From: Euonymus europaeus
Lineage: Eukaryota; Streptophyta; Magnoliopsida; Celastrales; Celastraceae
Direction: 5' to 3'
DNA: 64,000 nt
Assembly: GCA_963580455.1 (NCBI GenBank)
Contig: OY756960.1
Location: 29,695,238 to 29,759,237 of the forward strand
Of this stretch, positions 23,876-38,637 are shown in pieces; position 1 is the stretch's first letter, and every line of letters starts with the position of its first letter. The position numbers and the translations under genes were made by a program. A model generated the notes under the pieces. That model was not told the origin of the DNA and did no database searches. It saw nothing but the letters and a program-made list of their open reading frames with translations.

Positions 23876-24480
23876 ACTTTAGAGTATATTAATATTTAAA
23901 TATTTTCCTGCACGGGGGAACCCGTGTTTCCACTCTGAATTAGCAATCGCTCTGTCTAACCGAACACTCACATTATCCGAATCATTCCGGCCATTAGACC
24001 AAGTAAAAAGAGGGTCGTATGAATCCAAAGAATCTAGATTGCAATGAGACAGAGAATCGTGAATATGTTGCATGAGATTGTTTGGGCGAGAAAGGCCTCC
24101 ACGTACGCTTTTCAGAGTCATAAAGAATTTCATTAAAATCCCCAACACATAATCAAGGATGTACGTCCAGCTGCAAGAGATTGAAAGGGTCTGCCAAAAA
24201 TTATGCCGCAGGTCTGAGACAGGTTCTCAAACTTGTAAATGGAGGAGTCAATATGATACCGAGAAAAACTCTGGACACTGATAGAATCATAGAAATATCA
24301 TCCTGTCACATAAGGGTCCAAGCCGCTCTTTCTACCAACACAACTCACAGAGAGAGCCCAAAAAAATTACGACTCACTCGATCTATGGCCTGGGATATCG
24401 ATCCCATATTTGAAGACCAATTTGCTTTTCCATGCATCTCTTCCTACTGGAGCGAATCCACTACGAGATAAGGTTTGAGA
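23876..24480 (-). mobile_element. LINE (L1-type) endonuclease-domain fragment
   Basis: Minus-strand frames give a GDFNEIL-like segment around 24130-24165, then GLSRPNNLMQHIHDSLSHCN and DPLFTWSNGRNDSDNVSVRL followed by DRAIANSEW. These match the apurinic endonuclease domain at the start of ORF2 in plant L1-type retrotransposons (GDFNEIL, FTWSN, RLDR, NxxW). Only part of one domain remains, with frameshifts, so it is a dead 5'-truncated or rearranged copy. Confidence 0.75.
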
Positions 24481-24870
24481 GCTGGACCAATAAGAAATGC
24501 ATTATTTATGTGCTGAATATCATAAAGGAATATATTCACTAAATGTTTCTCTTTACACGTTCGATAGTCAATTAGTGGGCCAAATTGCTGCCTTTAACTT
24601 GCAACCATTTAACAACAATTTTGACAAGTCAATGAAAGTTTTGCACCACTCATGCTCGAACGCCTCGAATTTTTAGGGTCAGTCGTGATTTAATTAGCTA
24701 GGATGATTGATGCTCAGATAAATTTGCAGCTTATGAAATAAACTACAAAATGTGTATACACTATAACACACAGCTAATTCAGGTAGTTATTGAATTTGCT
24801 TATCGTTTGGTATTTTTGGGCTACCTAGGGAAATGAAAAAAAGGTAACAGAGTTTTTTGGAGGAAGTTTA

Positions 24871-24970
24871 AACCACGTAGGCGTCAGAGCACAACAGCCT
24901 GTATCCATTCCAACCCACACATAAAATGAGGCACAAAAACGACCAACACTTACACTTCTCTTATATATGC
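24871..24970 (+). promoter_or_regulatory. Putative RUP promoter with ACGT core and TATA box
   Basis: CACGTAGG at 24874-24881 carries an ACGT core, the kind of site bound by HY5-type bZIPs, which activate RUP genes in UV-B. A TATA-like TTATATATGCC lies near 24960. Its spacing puts the transcription start at about 24990. Both assignments come from motif and position only. Confidence 0.35.
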
Positions 24971-25237
24971 CTTCTCAGCCACTTGAAATTATTATTGTTA
25001 TTCATTAAATGCAGACCTAATGTATAAATCATTTCTACATGCTTGTCTATATATATGGCCGGCTCCTTTGTGTCAAATTCATGTCAATCAAACAGGGATG
25101 ATGAAGATCGCATCGTAGGACCCCTTAATCCAAATAAATTCCAAACCAAGTTGGTTCGGTCTCTCATTGGTGTAAAAAGCAAAACCTCAAAAAACGCCAA
25201 CCACATTACCATCTTCTTCGGTTCTTATGGATGGGAA

Positions 25238-26407
25238 ATGAAGAGTTCATTCTCAGAAGAGTTTTATCAAACACAACAGGAAATAGGAAATACAGGAGAA
25301 GAGGAAGAACAAGTGCCAGCGAGATGTGAATGGGATTTCAAACTCTCCGCCGCCGTTTCTTCGATCACTAGTACCGGAGCCGTCTCCGACGTGCTTGGCG
25401 TGATAGAATTCGATCCATCAGATAACATCATCGCCACCGGCGGAATTGCTAGAAAGATTAGAATTTACAATATAAAGTCTTTGTTAGATGGTGAAAGTAG
25501 TGAAGAGACTCTTCTGTTAGATCATGCCAGCGCATGTGACTACTACATATGTACAGCAGCCAAGCTCAGCAGCCTCCGGTGGAGACCCGGGTCTGGTGGA
25601 CGTGTCATAGGATCCGGAGACTACGACGGGGTGGTCACGGAGTACGATCTTGAAAGAAGAACGCCCATTTTTGAACGCGACGAGCATGGGGGGAGCCGGG
25701 TTTGGAGCGTGGACTATTCGCATTGTGAACCCGTCATTGGAGCGTCCGGGTCGGACGACGGAACCATGCAACTTTGGGACCCACGTTGCGACGATGGGAA
25801 TTGTGTGGCTACGGTGCAGCCTAGCTTGTCACGTAGTCCCGTTTGTTGCGTTGAGTTTAATCCATTCGGCGGTGGACTGATAGTAATCGGATGCGCAGAC
25901 AAGCGCGCATACGGATACGATTTTCGGATGATAAGGGAGCCGCTCATAATCTTCGATGGGCATTTGAAGGCTGTGTCGTATGTTCGATTCCTTGATATCG
26001 GTACAATTATTTCTGCCGGAACCGATGGCTGTTTAAAGCTATGGGATTTACATGATTCTCAAGTGATTCGCACGTACAGAGGGCATGTGAACAACCGGAG
26101 ATTCGTTGGGTTATCCGTATGGAAGAGTGGTGGACTTATCGGATGTGGGTCTGAAAGTAATCAAGTCTTTGTGTATGATAAGAGATGGGGTAAGCCAATA
26201 TGGGTTCATGGGCTCGAGCCACTCGCACCGATATTGTCTCCAGTTGGGATTGATGAACATGGGTGGGTTAGTAGTGTGTGCTGGAGACAAGTTGGAGAGG
26301 ACCAGTGTACACTTATTGCAGGGAGATCAGACGGGATTTTGCAGGTTTTTATGGGCAAAAGGAAGTCGTCTTCTTCTTCTGATACAAATAAAGTCATTCG
26401 ACTGTAA
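25238..26407 (+). CDS. RUP1: RUP-type WD40 repressor of UV-B photomorphogenesis
   Basis: This intronless gene encodes 389 residues starting MKSSFSEEFY. A short acidic N-terminus leads into about seven WD40 repeats. Examples are FDPSDNIIATGGIARKIRIY, SGDYDGVVTEYDLE, ASGSDDGTMQLWDPR, GCADKRAYGYDFR and SAGTDGCLKLWDL. RUP1 and RUP2 bind UVR8, speed its return to the dimer, and act with CUL4-DDB1 to destabilise HY5. They resemble COP1 and SPA WD40 domains, and the absence of RING or kinase domains here separates this gene from those. Length equals the family norm, and its place next to an MSBP gene matches At5g52250 (RUP1). The frame stays open upstream to an ATG at 25043, which would add 65 residues of unrelated sequence. 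I prefer 25238 because homology begins there. Confidence 0.9.
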   Translation: MKSSFSEEFYQTQQEIGNTGEEEEQVPARCEWDFKLSAAVSSITSTGAVSDVLGVIEFDPSDNIIATGGIARKIRIYNIKSLLDGESSEETLLLDHASACDYYICTAAKLSSLRWRPGSGGRVIGSGDYDGVVTEYDLERRTPIFERDEHGGSRVWSVDYSHCEPVIGASGSDDGTMQLWDPRCDDGNCVATVQPSLSRSPVCCVEFNPFGGGLIVIGCADKRAYGYDFRMIREPLIIFDGHLKAVSYVRFLDIGTIISAGTDGCLKLWDLHDSQVIRTYRGHVNNRRFVGLSVWKSGGLIGCGSESNQVFVYDKRWGKPIWVHGLEPLAPILSPVGIDEHGWVSSVCWRQVGEDQCTLIAGRSDGILQVFMGKRKSSSSSDTNKVIRL

Positions 26408-29275
<2,868 letters not shown>

Positions 29276-30490
29276 CTTCTCTTTGTGGATTTCAAGACCC
29301 TATTAATGGATGATAGTGCGGATAGGTTGTGCGCCCTAACAGGCCTTTTTCCCCCGTTCTTTAATATTAGATCGAGTGTCCTAGGATAGGATATGATAGA
29401 AGGAGATTAGGTGAAACTTATTTTGAGTTGCTCTAGATTCTTTGTTTGAGTGTCGAGAGTGATAAGCATTGTTACTCTTTGGAGATCATTTAACATTTGA
29501 GTAGTGTTAAAAAATGGTTAGTATCTTATTATGTTTGTGAGATTTAATGGTTTTACAATGCCATTGTAGCCACTAGCCAGATCCTGCGAGGCAAAAATCC
29601 AAAAAAATTGCCAGACTATTTTCCTGCTTACTGTTGAGACAACTCGGCCAGAATTTTCAATTTTGCAGCTTCTTGAGAGGCCGAAGTTGGGCCGTTGGCA
29701 TTTGTAGTAACTAGTCGATTCTTCGGCTGGTCTTGAATTGAGAAATGGCATTTGGTAACTCACTCACTTTGCAGTTCCCATTCTGAACGAAGTCCGCGGA
29801 AGATTATCAAAAGGAAGTGAAAAAAAATGTCCGCAGTGCTACTGCTGGTAACATTCTGGCCGGCGCACGAAGCAAAGAATGGGCCGTCTCGTGAAGTGGA
29901 TAAATGGCCCATGAAGGTCCAAACTCTAACGGACTTGACAACGAAATATTCCGATTATTCGCGTATCGTAATAATAAAGTGGAATTTTGCTCCTTTTTGT
30001 ATAGTTTATATAAGTTAAATTCGTAAATAATATGCGTCCATAAATTATGTAAAATGAGAAGGAAAAAAAAGTAACTTTTTCAAAGAGACGTTGACATGCC
30101 TAGCCTCGTGAAGTAATTTAAAAGGAAGTGCAATAAACCAAGTACTTGGAGATAAAGCGTCTCAATCATCAGGATTAGGACATGATGAATCAGTTAATTA
30201 GTTAAGCAAGGGTTGGGCCTATTTTTGATTTGCGATTCCATTTGATAGCAACCTCCATGCCGACAGGAAGTGCGGAGTTCATCGTCAATATTTTTGTACA
30301 AATACGTGAACAGTGGTATAATGTATAATCTATACACCAGTATTGCGTATCACCGGCACCCTTTATTATAGCTGATTGTGATTGCTGGTTTAAAATATGG
30401 CCGTTGACATTCGAAGCTTCTGTTCTGTCCTGGACCTGCGTATTAACGTGTTTATTATTTATTAGCTGATTGTGGAGTATATTGTTTAAA
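29276..30490. other. CFIm25 3' flank and AT-rich spacer
   Basis: The first few hundred bases are probably CFIm25 3' untranslated region. No gene or complete element is recognised in the rest. Confidence 0.4.
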
Positions 30491-30652
30491 ATAATTGGGT
30501 GATAGCCCGGTTAGTAGTGAATCTTTGTGTGTTTAAATTGTATGAATTCAAGAAGTCATGAGTTCGATTATCAATGGAAGCAATATGTTTGTGGTTTTAC
30601 ATGTTGAGTTTTTGTCAAACTTATCATGTCGTCAAGTGAAAGAAAAAAAAAA
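30491..30652 (+). mobile_element. Possible tRNA-derived SINE
   Basis: A box-A-like GATAGCCCGGTTAGTAG at about 30502-30518 is followed about 45 bases later by a box-B-like GAGTTCGATTA near 30561. About 80 bases on, the unit ends in GAAAGAAAAAAAAAA. This order of polymerase III promoter boxes and a terminal A-run is how plant SINEs look. The tRNA-like part cannot fold as a working tRNA, and target-site duplications are not clear. Confidence 0.35.
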
Positions 30653-32460
30653 TATGTGTGTGCGCGCGCACGCATACTGATAATCCAAGTTTGCACTCAT
30701 ATAATCCTACCGAATGTCTAAATAACAAACTTATATGATATCGTTTTTTGTTAAGAGTTGATTGTGATGCTTAAATAATTTAATGTATTTCATGGACGTC
30801 ATTGTACCTTGAAGGATTTAATTTACTTAGAATTTTAAATTTCACATAACACCAATCAGTTATTTAATTAGGTAAGTTTTACTACTTAGTTGGATTAATT
30901 AGGTAAGTTTTGACTATCTTATGAGAGGAGGCAGTTAAGAACATGCTTATTATTTTATTTTAAGTTAAGTTATTTGTATACAATATTGCATCATCTTAGA
31001 GTAACAAAGTGACAAATTAAACCATACAAATTTTAGGTAATATCTGTTGCTAAGTATATATATATATAATTTGAAGTGTTTATGTGTCCCATATTGTTTG
31101 ATTCGCCAACTGAGATGACCAGATGAAATAATTTAGTGCTAAAATCAATCCGATCGAGCAAGCTGTACATCAAATCAGTATCTACCACATTGCATCAACT
31201 GATTGAGTAGGCGGCTTGAACAAGGTGTGGTTAATTAATCAATTTCTCATTATTTAATCCCACAGTCTTTTTGTATTGATCTCAGATCATCTCATATTGG
31301 TACTTTTGGAAAGTAATAATTAAAAAATAAACAACAAAAAAAGAGAGGGAGAGAGAGAGAGTTATCTCTGGCCTATACAAATGCAGAGTGAAGATTTATT
31401 TATATAATTATCCCTAATGAAAATCCTTGAAGAAGATATACATTGGAATGGTGACGGGTGACCTTTTAAATTAGGAATAAAATGGCGCATTAGGTGTAGC
31501 TAGGGGTGATGGATCATTGTGAAACTCAGAAAGTCTGGTCTGGCTTATCAAGTCAATTTATTCCCATTTTGGCACGTGTAATTAAAAATTCTTCCTTACA
31601 AATGAATCATTGTTTATCTCCTCCTGTGTATTAAAGTAATGGTTTGTTGGTTAGAGGGGAGGGTTTGTTAATTATTCATTGACGAATTGGAGCCCGAGTT
31701 GACTCTTGGAATGACAAGATTTTTGCTTAGAAAAAGGGGAGTGGCCATTTCATAACAATGATTACTACTAAATGATTGCATATAATATTGTCTTAATTAT
31801 TTATCATAATTAGACCAAATTAATTTTTAAAACTCAAACAATATGACAACGCATAAAGCACGCGATGCTTGATTATGTAAAATATATGCCCCGCCAGGAT
31901 TTCTTGTATACACATTCCAACAAAATTAATCCATTAATCGACGGTCAGCATGAATAAATGTTCATATATAATTAAAGGTTGAGATTTTGCCACCCTCGAG
32001 GTCTCGATTCTTTTATTGGCTATTGCTCGCTCTCTAATTTGTGTCAGCTTGTTGAGTTTATGACATCATGCGCTTTCATCGTAAAAAACTAAAGAAAATC
32101 TTCCATGAGTATATTGATGGGATGGGTTAATTTCTTAATTCAGTGGAAATTGAAGAATCTTTCTGTCATGATATGCTAGTTGACTAGTCAACGAAATAAA
32201 TTGATAGCTTAATTCACGGCAAACTGTAACTGTCTCTCTCTCTCTGATGGGCTGATAAATGTAACAATGCAAAACAAAAATCCAATCGACTGAGTCTATA
32301 TTTATATTACAGTTATTGGTATCCACTGAGTCTGTAGATTGCAGCAGCCTACATAGCGGTCTGGGGTACTTACAGTTAAAATTGCAAAGTCGATTGTTCA
32401 GAGGACACCTCGTTATTATACATGTGACTATATTTATATTACTTCCGAGATTCCTTAATA
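30653..32460. other. AT-rich intergenic stretch
   Basis: No gene is recognised. A GTGTGTGCGCGCGCACGCAT purine-pyrimidine alternation lies at about 30655-30674, a GA repeat near 31341-31361 and a TCTC run near 32231-32244. Confidence 0.4.
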
Positions 32461-32464
32461 ATCG

Positions 32465-32880
32465 CAATCATTATTGCTGATTGATACGTGTATGGCTCCG
32501 ATTTGTCTTCTCTTCCCCTTGTAGCCCAAAACTGTTTTGGCTCGTGGCTCTGTTAAGAGGCCTAACTCAATCTCATAAAAGACCCAATATAAGGTTGAGG
32601 ATTGCCCAATAATAAGGGGCTCAGCAGGGGAAGAATCCCCCGATGTGGGATTCCTAACACTCCCCCTCACGTGCTTGGCCTTACGGTCTTTCCGAATGGG
32701 CCCAAGACAGGATCTCATTGAGCTATGCTCTCGTCGAGTTATTATGACACTCATTTTTCGTCTCCGACCAAGGTTCTCGATAGAGATCCATATATTTTTT
32801 AAAATTTTAAAAACAGATCGAACCGCTGCGTTGGCAGCTTCCACTAGAGGTACCCCTTTCCCCATACTTGTGATATAAAA
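32465..32880 (-). mobile_element. LTR-like retroelement fragment
   Basis: On the minus strand GAGGGGGAG is directly followed by TGTTAGGAATCCCACATCGG at about 32662-32643. A purine-rich tract before a TGTT start with CCCACATCGG is how many plant LTRs and their polypurine tracts look. No second LTR, primer-binding site or protein remains, and the downstream end is not defined, so this is at best a fragment. Confidence 0.4.
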
Positions 32881-33207
32881 ACACTAATTAACACGTTTAT
32901 TTATAAAATTATCAGTGGAAGCTTATTTAGTCTTTCGACTTGTACAACAAGCGAAGGAAAACAAAGAAAAAAGTGAGCGTCTTTTTTTAGTGTGGATTAG
33001 TCCATGGTTTGATAAATTCAATTCTGTTTTTTTTTATGAAAAAAAAATTAGTTGATTACACCTACCCTTTTGTTTGCTTTATAAACTTGGATGGTCAGAT
33101 ATCGATTGCCACCATCACAGGGTCTCTGTCTCTCTCTGTCTGTACATCACAAGCACATCATTCAAGGGCAAATTGTCCATTAATTCCTCTCTTTTGTGAC
33201 CAAAAAA

Positions 33208-34578
33208 ATGGGGTACAAGGCATCAGACAAGCCAAAGCCAAAGCCAAAGCACAGAAAGGGCTTATGGTCACCTGAAGAAGACCAGAGGCTTAGAAACTAC
33301 GTCCTCAAAAATGGACATGGTTGCTGGAGCTCTGTCCCTGTCAACGCTGGTGAGTTCACAAACACTACTCGGTATTCAGTTATTCAACACCACATTGTGC
33401 AATCACATGCTTACATATATACAGCAATATATACACCACATATATATAAACCACATGCATGTCTCTAAATCTAATGCTCAGGAGAGAGTTTTTCAGGCAT
33501 TAGTGCATTTACCAGAACTCGTTAAGTGGGTAGCAGGTCAATTGTTAAAACGTCTGTCAAATATGTCGTGATTTGCATGCTTGGATAGTTGTTATAATTT
33601 ATGCATTTTAGTCACTGTCCTAAAACATTAGAGTCTGTTAATTAGCTGTAATCCAGTTTAATAAGTCATTCACAAAACGAATTTGTTGAAAAACAGAAAG
33701 AGACTAATAGTGACTACTTGTTAAATTATCAAAAATACCCCATCAGTTGACTCTGTTCATGCAACCAGGGCTGCAGAGGAATGGCAAGAGCTGCAGATTA
33801 AGGTGGATTAATTACTTAAGACCAGGACTAAAACGAGGGGTATTTTCGGCACAAGAAGAGGAGACCATCCTCAGCCTTCATCGCATGTTGGGTAACAAGT
33901 AAGCAGCCTTGATATCATTGTCTTTTGATTAAAACCATCCAGAAGAAACTGATGACAAAAGCAATTCTCTATGTATCCTTTTTTTGTAAAATGAAAAGGT
34001 GGTCACAAATTGCACAACATTTGCCTGGAAGAACAGATAATGAGATCAAGAACTTTTGGCACTCCTATCTTAAGAAGAAACTTCTCATGGCAGAAGCTCA
34101 GAGCAAGACTCAATGCTGCACTCCATACTCGGACCATAACCTGGACTCTGCAAACAACATTCAAACTCTCACTTATAAATCACTCGAAAACACAGAAAAA
34201 TCAGTCATGCAGGGCTTTGGTCTTCCGAAACCTAAAGTTTTATTCGCTGAATGGCTAACACTAGACCATCTTCATGACGGCAGCTTTGCAAATTCAAGCG
34301 AACAGCAGATGCCAGCAGTAATTCATAGGGATGTGTTTGATGACTACTCATGTTTGGAAGATGGTCTAATGCAAGGATATCTATTCGATGAAGGAATGGC
34401 TTTGGGCGGAAAGTATGATACCAATACTACTCACAGTGATGCTTCAACTAGTGACATGTTTGGTTCACTGTTCAAATTCGAGGATCAGAGTCCAGGGAGT
34501 GATAAGTTTATTGATTTCAACTCTGCACATGATATATGTAGTCAGTTTAACATGAACAACGATGTGATGTACATATGA
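33208..34578 (+). CDS. R2R3-MYB transcription factor, LAF1/MYB18-MYB19-MYB45 group
   Basis: Three exons, 33208-33349, 33769-33898 and 33999-34578, encode 283 residues with the classic R2R3 intron positions. R2 reads [20 protein letters not shown] and [21 protein letters not shown]3 reads [15 protein letters not shown] and [20 protein letters not shown]. The lysine-rich [18 protein letters not shown] start and SSVPVNAG fit the LAF1/MYB18, MYB19 and MYB45 group. LAF1 acts in phytochrome A far-red signalling; the role of this gene is unknown. The C-terminal half is acidic and unstructured, as in activators. An upstream ATG at 33196 in the same frame would add only four residues. Its position after RUP matches At5g52260 (MYB19), and next to CFIm25 matches At4g25560 (LAF1). 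Confidence 0.9.
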
Positions 34579-34939
34579 GGACATGTTTCCAAAGCAACTC
34601 AAAAGGAAGAATAACTTGTTATTACACTTCTGCATATACATACATGTCGTTATTGCAATAATAAAAAAAGGTTAAATTGTTTGAATATATATATATATAT
34701 TTATATATCAGTTGCTTTCAATACATTTTTGCTGATAGAATAATTCTTGGAGAGGCCACTAGGGTTGGCATTGGTGCAAGTTTCTATCTGGAAATATATA
34801 AAATGAAAATCTCTGTTGTGTGTTTGAAATATGAAGTTAATTGAACAAACATTAAAATCAATATATATCCGACTGCGTGTTTTGATGATGCTTTTTTATA
34901 TTGTTCACTTAATTGGAACATTTTAGATTTGATATGAAG

Positions 34940-35605
34940 GAATTAAGATGCGTTTCTTTCACATTTTGAACACTTTAAAGCTGTGGGGTTTGCATAAAAT
35001 GTTGTGCTAATCATACGTCTCATTTTGTTAACAGTTTTAAAGAAAAATAAACCAAACATACCACAACATTTTATACAGTTTAAAGTTGTGGGCTCCACAG
35101 CTTTTTACACAACATTTTTCATAATTTTAAGCACAACATTTTTGACAGTTTAAAACTATGAAATGCAATTGTGAAACAAATAAATTCTTAGGGTGCGTTT
35201 GTTTCACAATTATATTTTAGAGCTTTAACTTGTCAAACGGTGTAGAGCTTTAACCTGTATAAAATGTTGAATTGAAAATTGTGGGGCTCTCAACTTTAAG
35301 CTTTATAAAATATTATGGTTGTTAGGTTCTTTTTCTATTAGATTAATTTTATACATAAAATTACAAAAAAAATTATTACAATAAAAAATAGTTGAAAACT
35401 TTTAAAATATTAAGAGATAATTATGTAATATGGTTGTACATTGTGTGGGTCCCATAATTTTAAGCTGTGAAAAGTTATGAGATGACATATCATTTAACAC
35501 AGCTTTAAGCTGTCAATAAAATGTGCGTTTGGTTGACACAATATTTTATGCGGATCCCACAACTTTATATTGTGCGAAATGCGAAACAATCGGACGCTTT
35601 AGCCT
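34940..35605. mobile_element. Two adjacent hAT-like MITEs
   Basis: The first unit (about 34946-35190) begins GATGCGTTTCTTTCACATTTT and ends, read inward from the other side, CTAAGAATTTATTTGTTTCAC. The second (about 35190-35603) begins TTAGGGTGCGTTTGTTTCAC and ends with an inverted CTAAAGCGTCCGATTGTTTC. Both contain related blocks such as AAAGCTGTGGGG/AAATTGTGGGGC and ACAACATTTTATA/ACAATATTTTATG. The inverted ends, the repeated internal blocks and the lack of a reading frame support a pair of related MITEs, possibly one beside or within the other. I could not fix the duplications at their edges. Confidence 0.55.
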
Positions 35606-38600
35606 CCATTTTTTTTTGTTTTTTCCCTTTGCATGTCGGTGGCGATGCCTATGATGCTAACCTTTCTAATTAAGGATTTGGTAATAAGAAAAGAAAATGG
35701 CTTCCTGCCACCATGAAATGTGAATTACGTGGTGTATATGTAGAATTAACACCCCAGAAGGTTCCGTCTCAGTTGACTTTCCACACAATCATTTTCAATA
35801 AATGGAGAATTAAATACCAATCATGTTGTCCTTTATCAGGCTGGCGCGTGGGACTGCGGCCAAGTTCTGTCACCTAACACCAAGAACATATACGAATGAA
35901 GGTGGACTTGTGATCAGTTTCAGACTTGTAAACAAACTTGTTTGGATGACATGAAGCTTTAGGTAAATTAACCTAAACAATCCAAATGTATGGAAAAAAA
36001 CACCCGGTTAATTTGTAGTAGTCTTGACAGAGATTCATTATAAACTCTTTAATTAGCATCAACTTAATGGCGACACCCTCTGTGATCACTCTTGTCAGTC
36101 GCCTTGCTTCTTTCATAATTGCAATTTTCTTTGAGTAAATAAAGATGGTGAAGTCATCGATGAGGATTAAGCTTGCTCATTACAGAACAACATAAACGAC
36201 AACTGTGATTGTAATCGGTGGCTTTTTCAGAGCAATCACCTATTAAATAAAATAATCATGGCAAGTACGAATTTTCTTTTGTTGCCAGAGGACGATGAAT
36301 AGTAAATGCAAATGAAAATAGTCCAAGTGGATAAGTTACTTTCATTCTCTGCACACTCTTTTGCTTCATGTCTGTCTTACTCCGAATTGGGCTTCAAGCC
36401 CATAGCCCCTTGATCGTCAAGTCAGACCTCAGTGTTATTGAGCTGGGCCTGAATCCCCAAAATACAAGAGAATAGCCCAAAAGTCTTATGTCGGCCTGTC
36501 GGGTGACCCACTTAACGGGTATTTTATTCATGATATTGGGCAACAGTGCACATGTGCATCACAATCTTAACACAGTTGGGCCCCACGACTGGAGGAGCCA
36601 TTTCAATGATTTCTTTAAACTTAATCTATATATTTATTATTAAAAAGTAAAAACAACAAGGAACACAACACAACGACTCCTATGTTTTCAAGAAAAGCTC
36701 AGTTGAATCCTTTTGTTTTTTAGATGCTTTGCTTTATTATTTTCATTCCTTTATATCTCATCTTGCAAATGAGATGTGCCAAACAATTTCGAGTGGCAAC
36801 TTTCTTTCCTTCTATGGTGGGAATTTTTTTTCCCGATAAGAAATATAAAATGACTGTGAAAAAAATAGTTGGATTTTAGTGAACTATTGTGTTTTTTTTA
36901 TGCAGAGACTGGAGCTACATGTGAAGTCGCTATCAGAAGCTCGAGGGCAAGAAACAAATTCAAAAGTTGGAAAGAGAGCTCATGAATTGCTCTCAAGAAA
37001 TAGGTAGTCATTCTCCCTTACATACCACATCAAGATTTGCTTCAGCTAAACTTTCACTGCTGGATAAAAACTCGGCATTGCTTATCTTTACCTCTTAACA
37101 ATCATTATTCACCTCATTTGTTGCGAAACTAAATAGAATCGGAAATGAGTTTTTTTCCTTCGAAATTCTTCATGATTTGAATCTTAAGATGCTTAATTAC
37201 CGTAAGAAATATTTTTGTATGGTGATAGATTATATTGACCATAATAATGATGAGAACGATGATGATGAAAATAATATTTCGATTTCAAACACAGGGAGCC
37301 AAAATAAGAGTTCAATTCACAGGGAAAAATCGCGGGGCAATGCCCGGGTTCTGCGCTAGTAATATTGTATAGTGCCTTATGATAGGCAAGGGAAAAAATA
37401 AAATAAAAACTTGCATGGTATACCCCAGTGCCTATGTTCAATGCCACCATAAATAGATGACCATTTATTATTTAGGGTCCAGCTTTTTCATAGGCTTAAC
37501 CCTGAAGCGACCCAATCCACTAGAGGAGGCTTCAATTGAATCAAGAATCGCTTGTTTTGACAGCTAATAGTCTGTTTGACAGGAGAGAATCCAAACCCAA
37601 ATCTCTGATGACAAATTCATTATGGGCCTACCAAACACGTCAAGTAGGCCCAATGATATTGCCTCTTTTATGACGATGTTTTACAGATAGACACAATGGG
37701 TATTTGAAGGAAAGTTGACGGGTGACGGTAGCAATAATAGAGGCCCGGGGAGACATTAAAGGGTCCGTACAAATCGCCGACGACAATCAGAGTCCAAAGG
37801 AGTCAATAAAAGCTACTGAGTTGTCCTCGTTTACGAGCCCCCAATACGTTACAAATGCCCCGAATGACATGTCAGATGTCTCAGAAATTCCCTTTATGAT
37901 GCAACCATCCATCCCATACACACTGCTTGGGATTGGGATTGGGATTGGGATTGGGCCAATTCAATTTCTCATCTGGTCTTGGCAACTCCAGATTTCTTTC
38001 ATACGACACACACCCAAGGAGGCTCGATCATTGATTTTCTCTTTGATTATGGATTAAAGGTCGAAGACAATATCACTTGAAACCAGAAGGGCACAGAGCT
38101 AATACAGTTTCTTTCCGCTGTTCCTAAAAGGGAAAAGAAAAAACTCCAATCATATTCGGTTAATTATGGGGGGGTAAGTAAGTGATACAAATCTGCTACT
38201 CTGAAGAATTGCCCCCTTTCGAGTCCTCTCTCTATAATATTTATCTGTACAAAGCATAGAGCTTTAACTCTTGACACAGTAGACTTGTACACTCTCCATG
38301 GACTGAACTCTCTCTCTCCCCCCTTATTTTAGGTTCTGCTGACAATATCTTTCGTTGTTTACATTTCGATGAAACCTGGCAGTCCTTCCAGGCTTGGACA
38401 ATTAAATGCAGGCCCTGTATTGATTGTGTTGTACGTACACGAGCTATGAGCCTATGAGAGAAATAATAATTGTTTGGTTTTGTTAGCAATAGCATAGTCG
38501 CATAGATAACATTAGACCTATGATCACATTCCAACGATAAATCCCATCTACTGATTTTTCTTTTATTAAAAGCTACCTTCTTTTAGTTTTCATAGACTGG

Positions 38601-38637
38601 TTTCTGTCTCTGTTTGTTCGGAAAGAAAGTGCTAAGT
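35606..38637. other. Intergenic stretch before the second MYB
   Basis: No gene is recognised in about 3 kb. A GATTGG hexamer repeat lies at 37931-37955. The 300 bases before 38638 should hold the MYB promoter and leader. Scattered open frames of under 112 codons look like chance. Confidence 0.4.

Noticed and set aside
30491..30580. Functional tRNA gene
   Set aside because: The box-like motifs are present but no cloverleaf with an anticodon arm and acceptor stem can be drawn.
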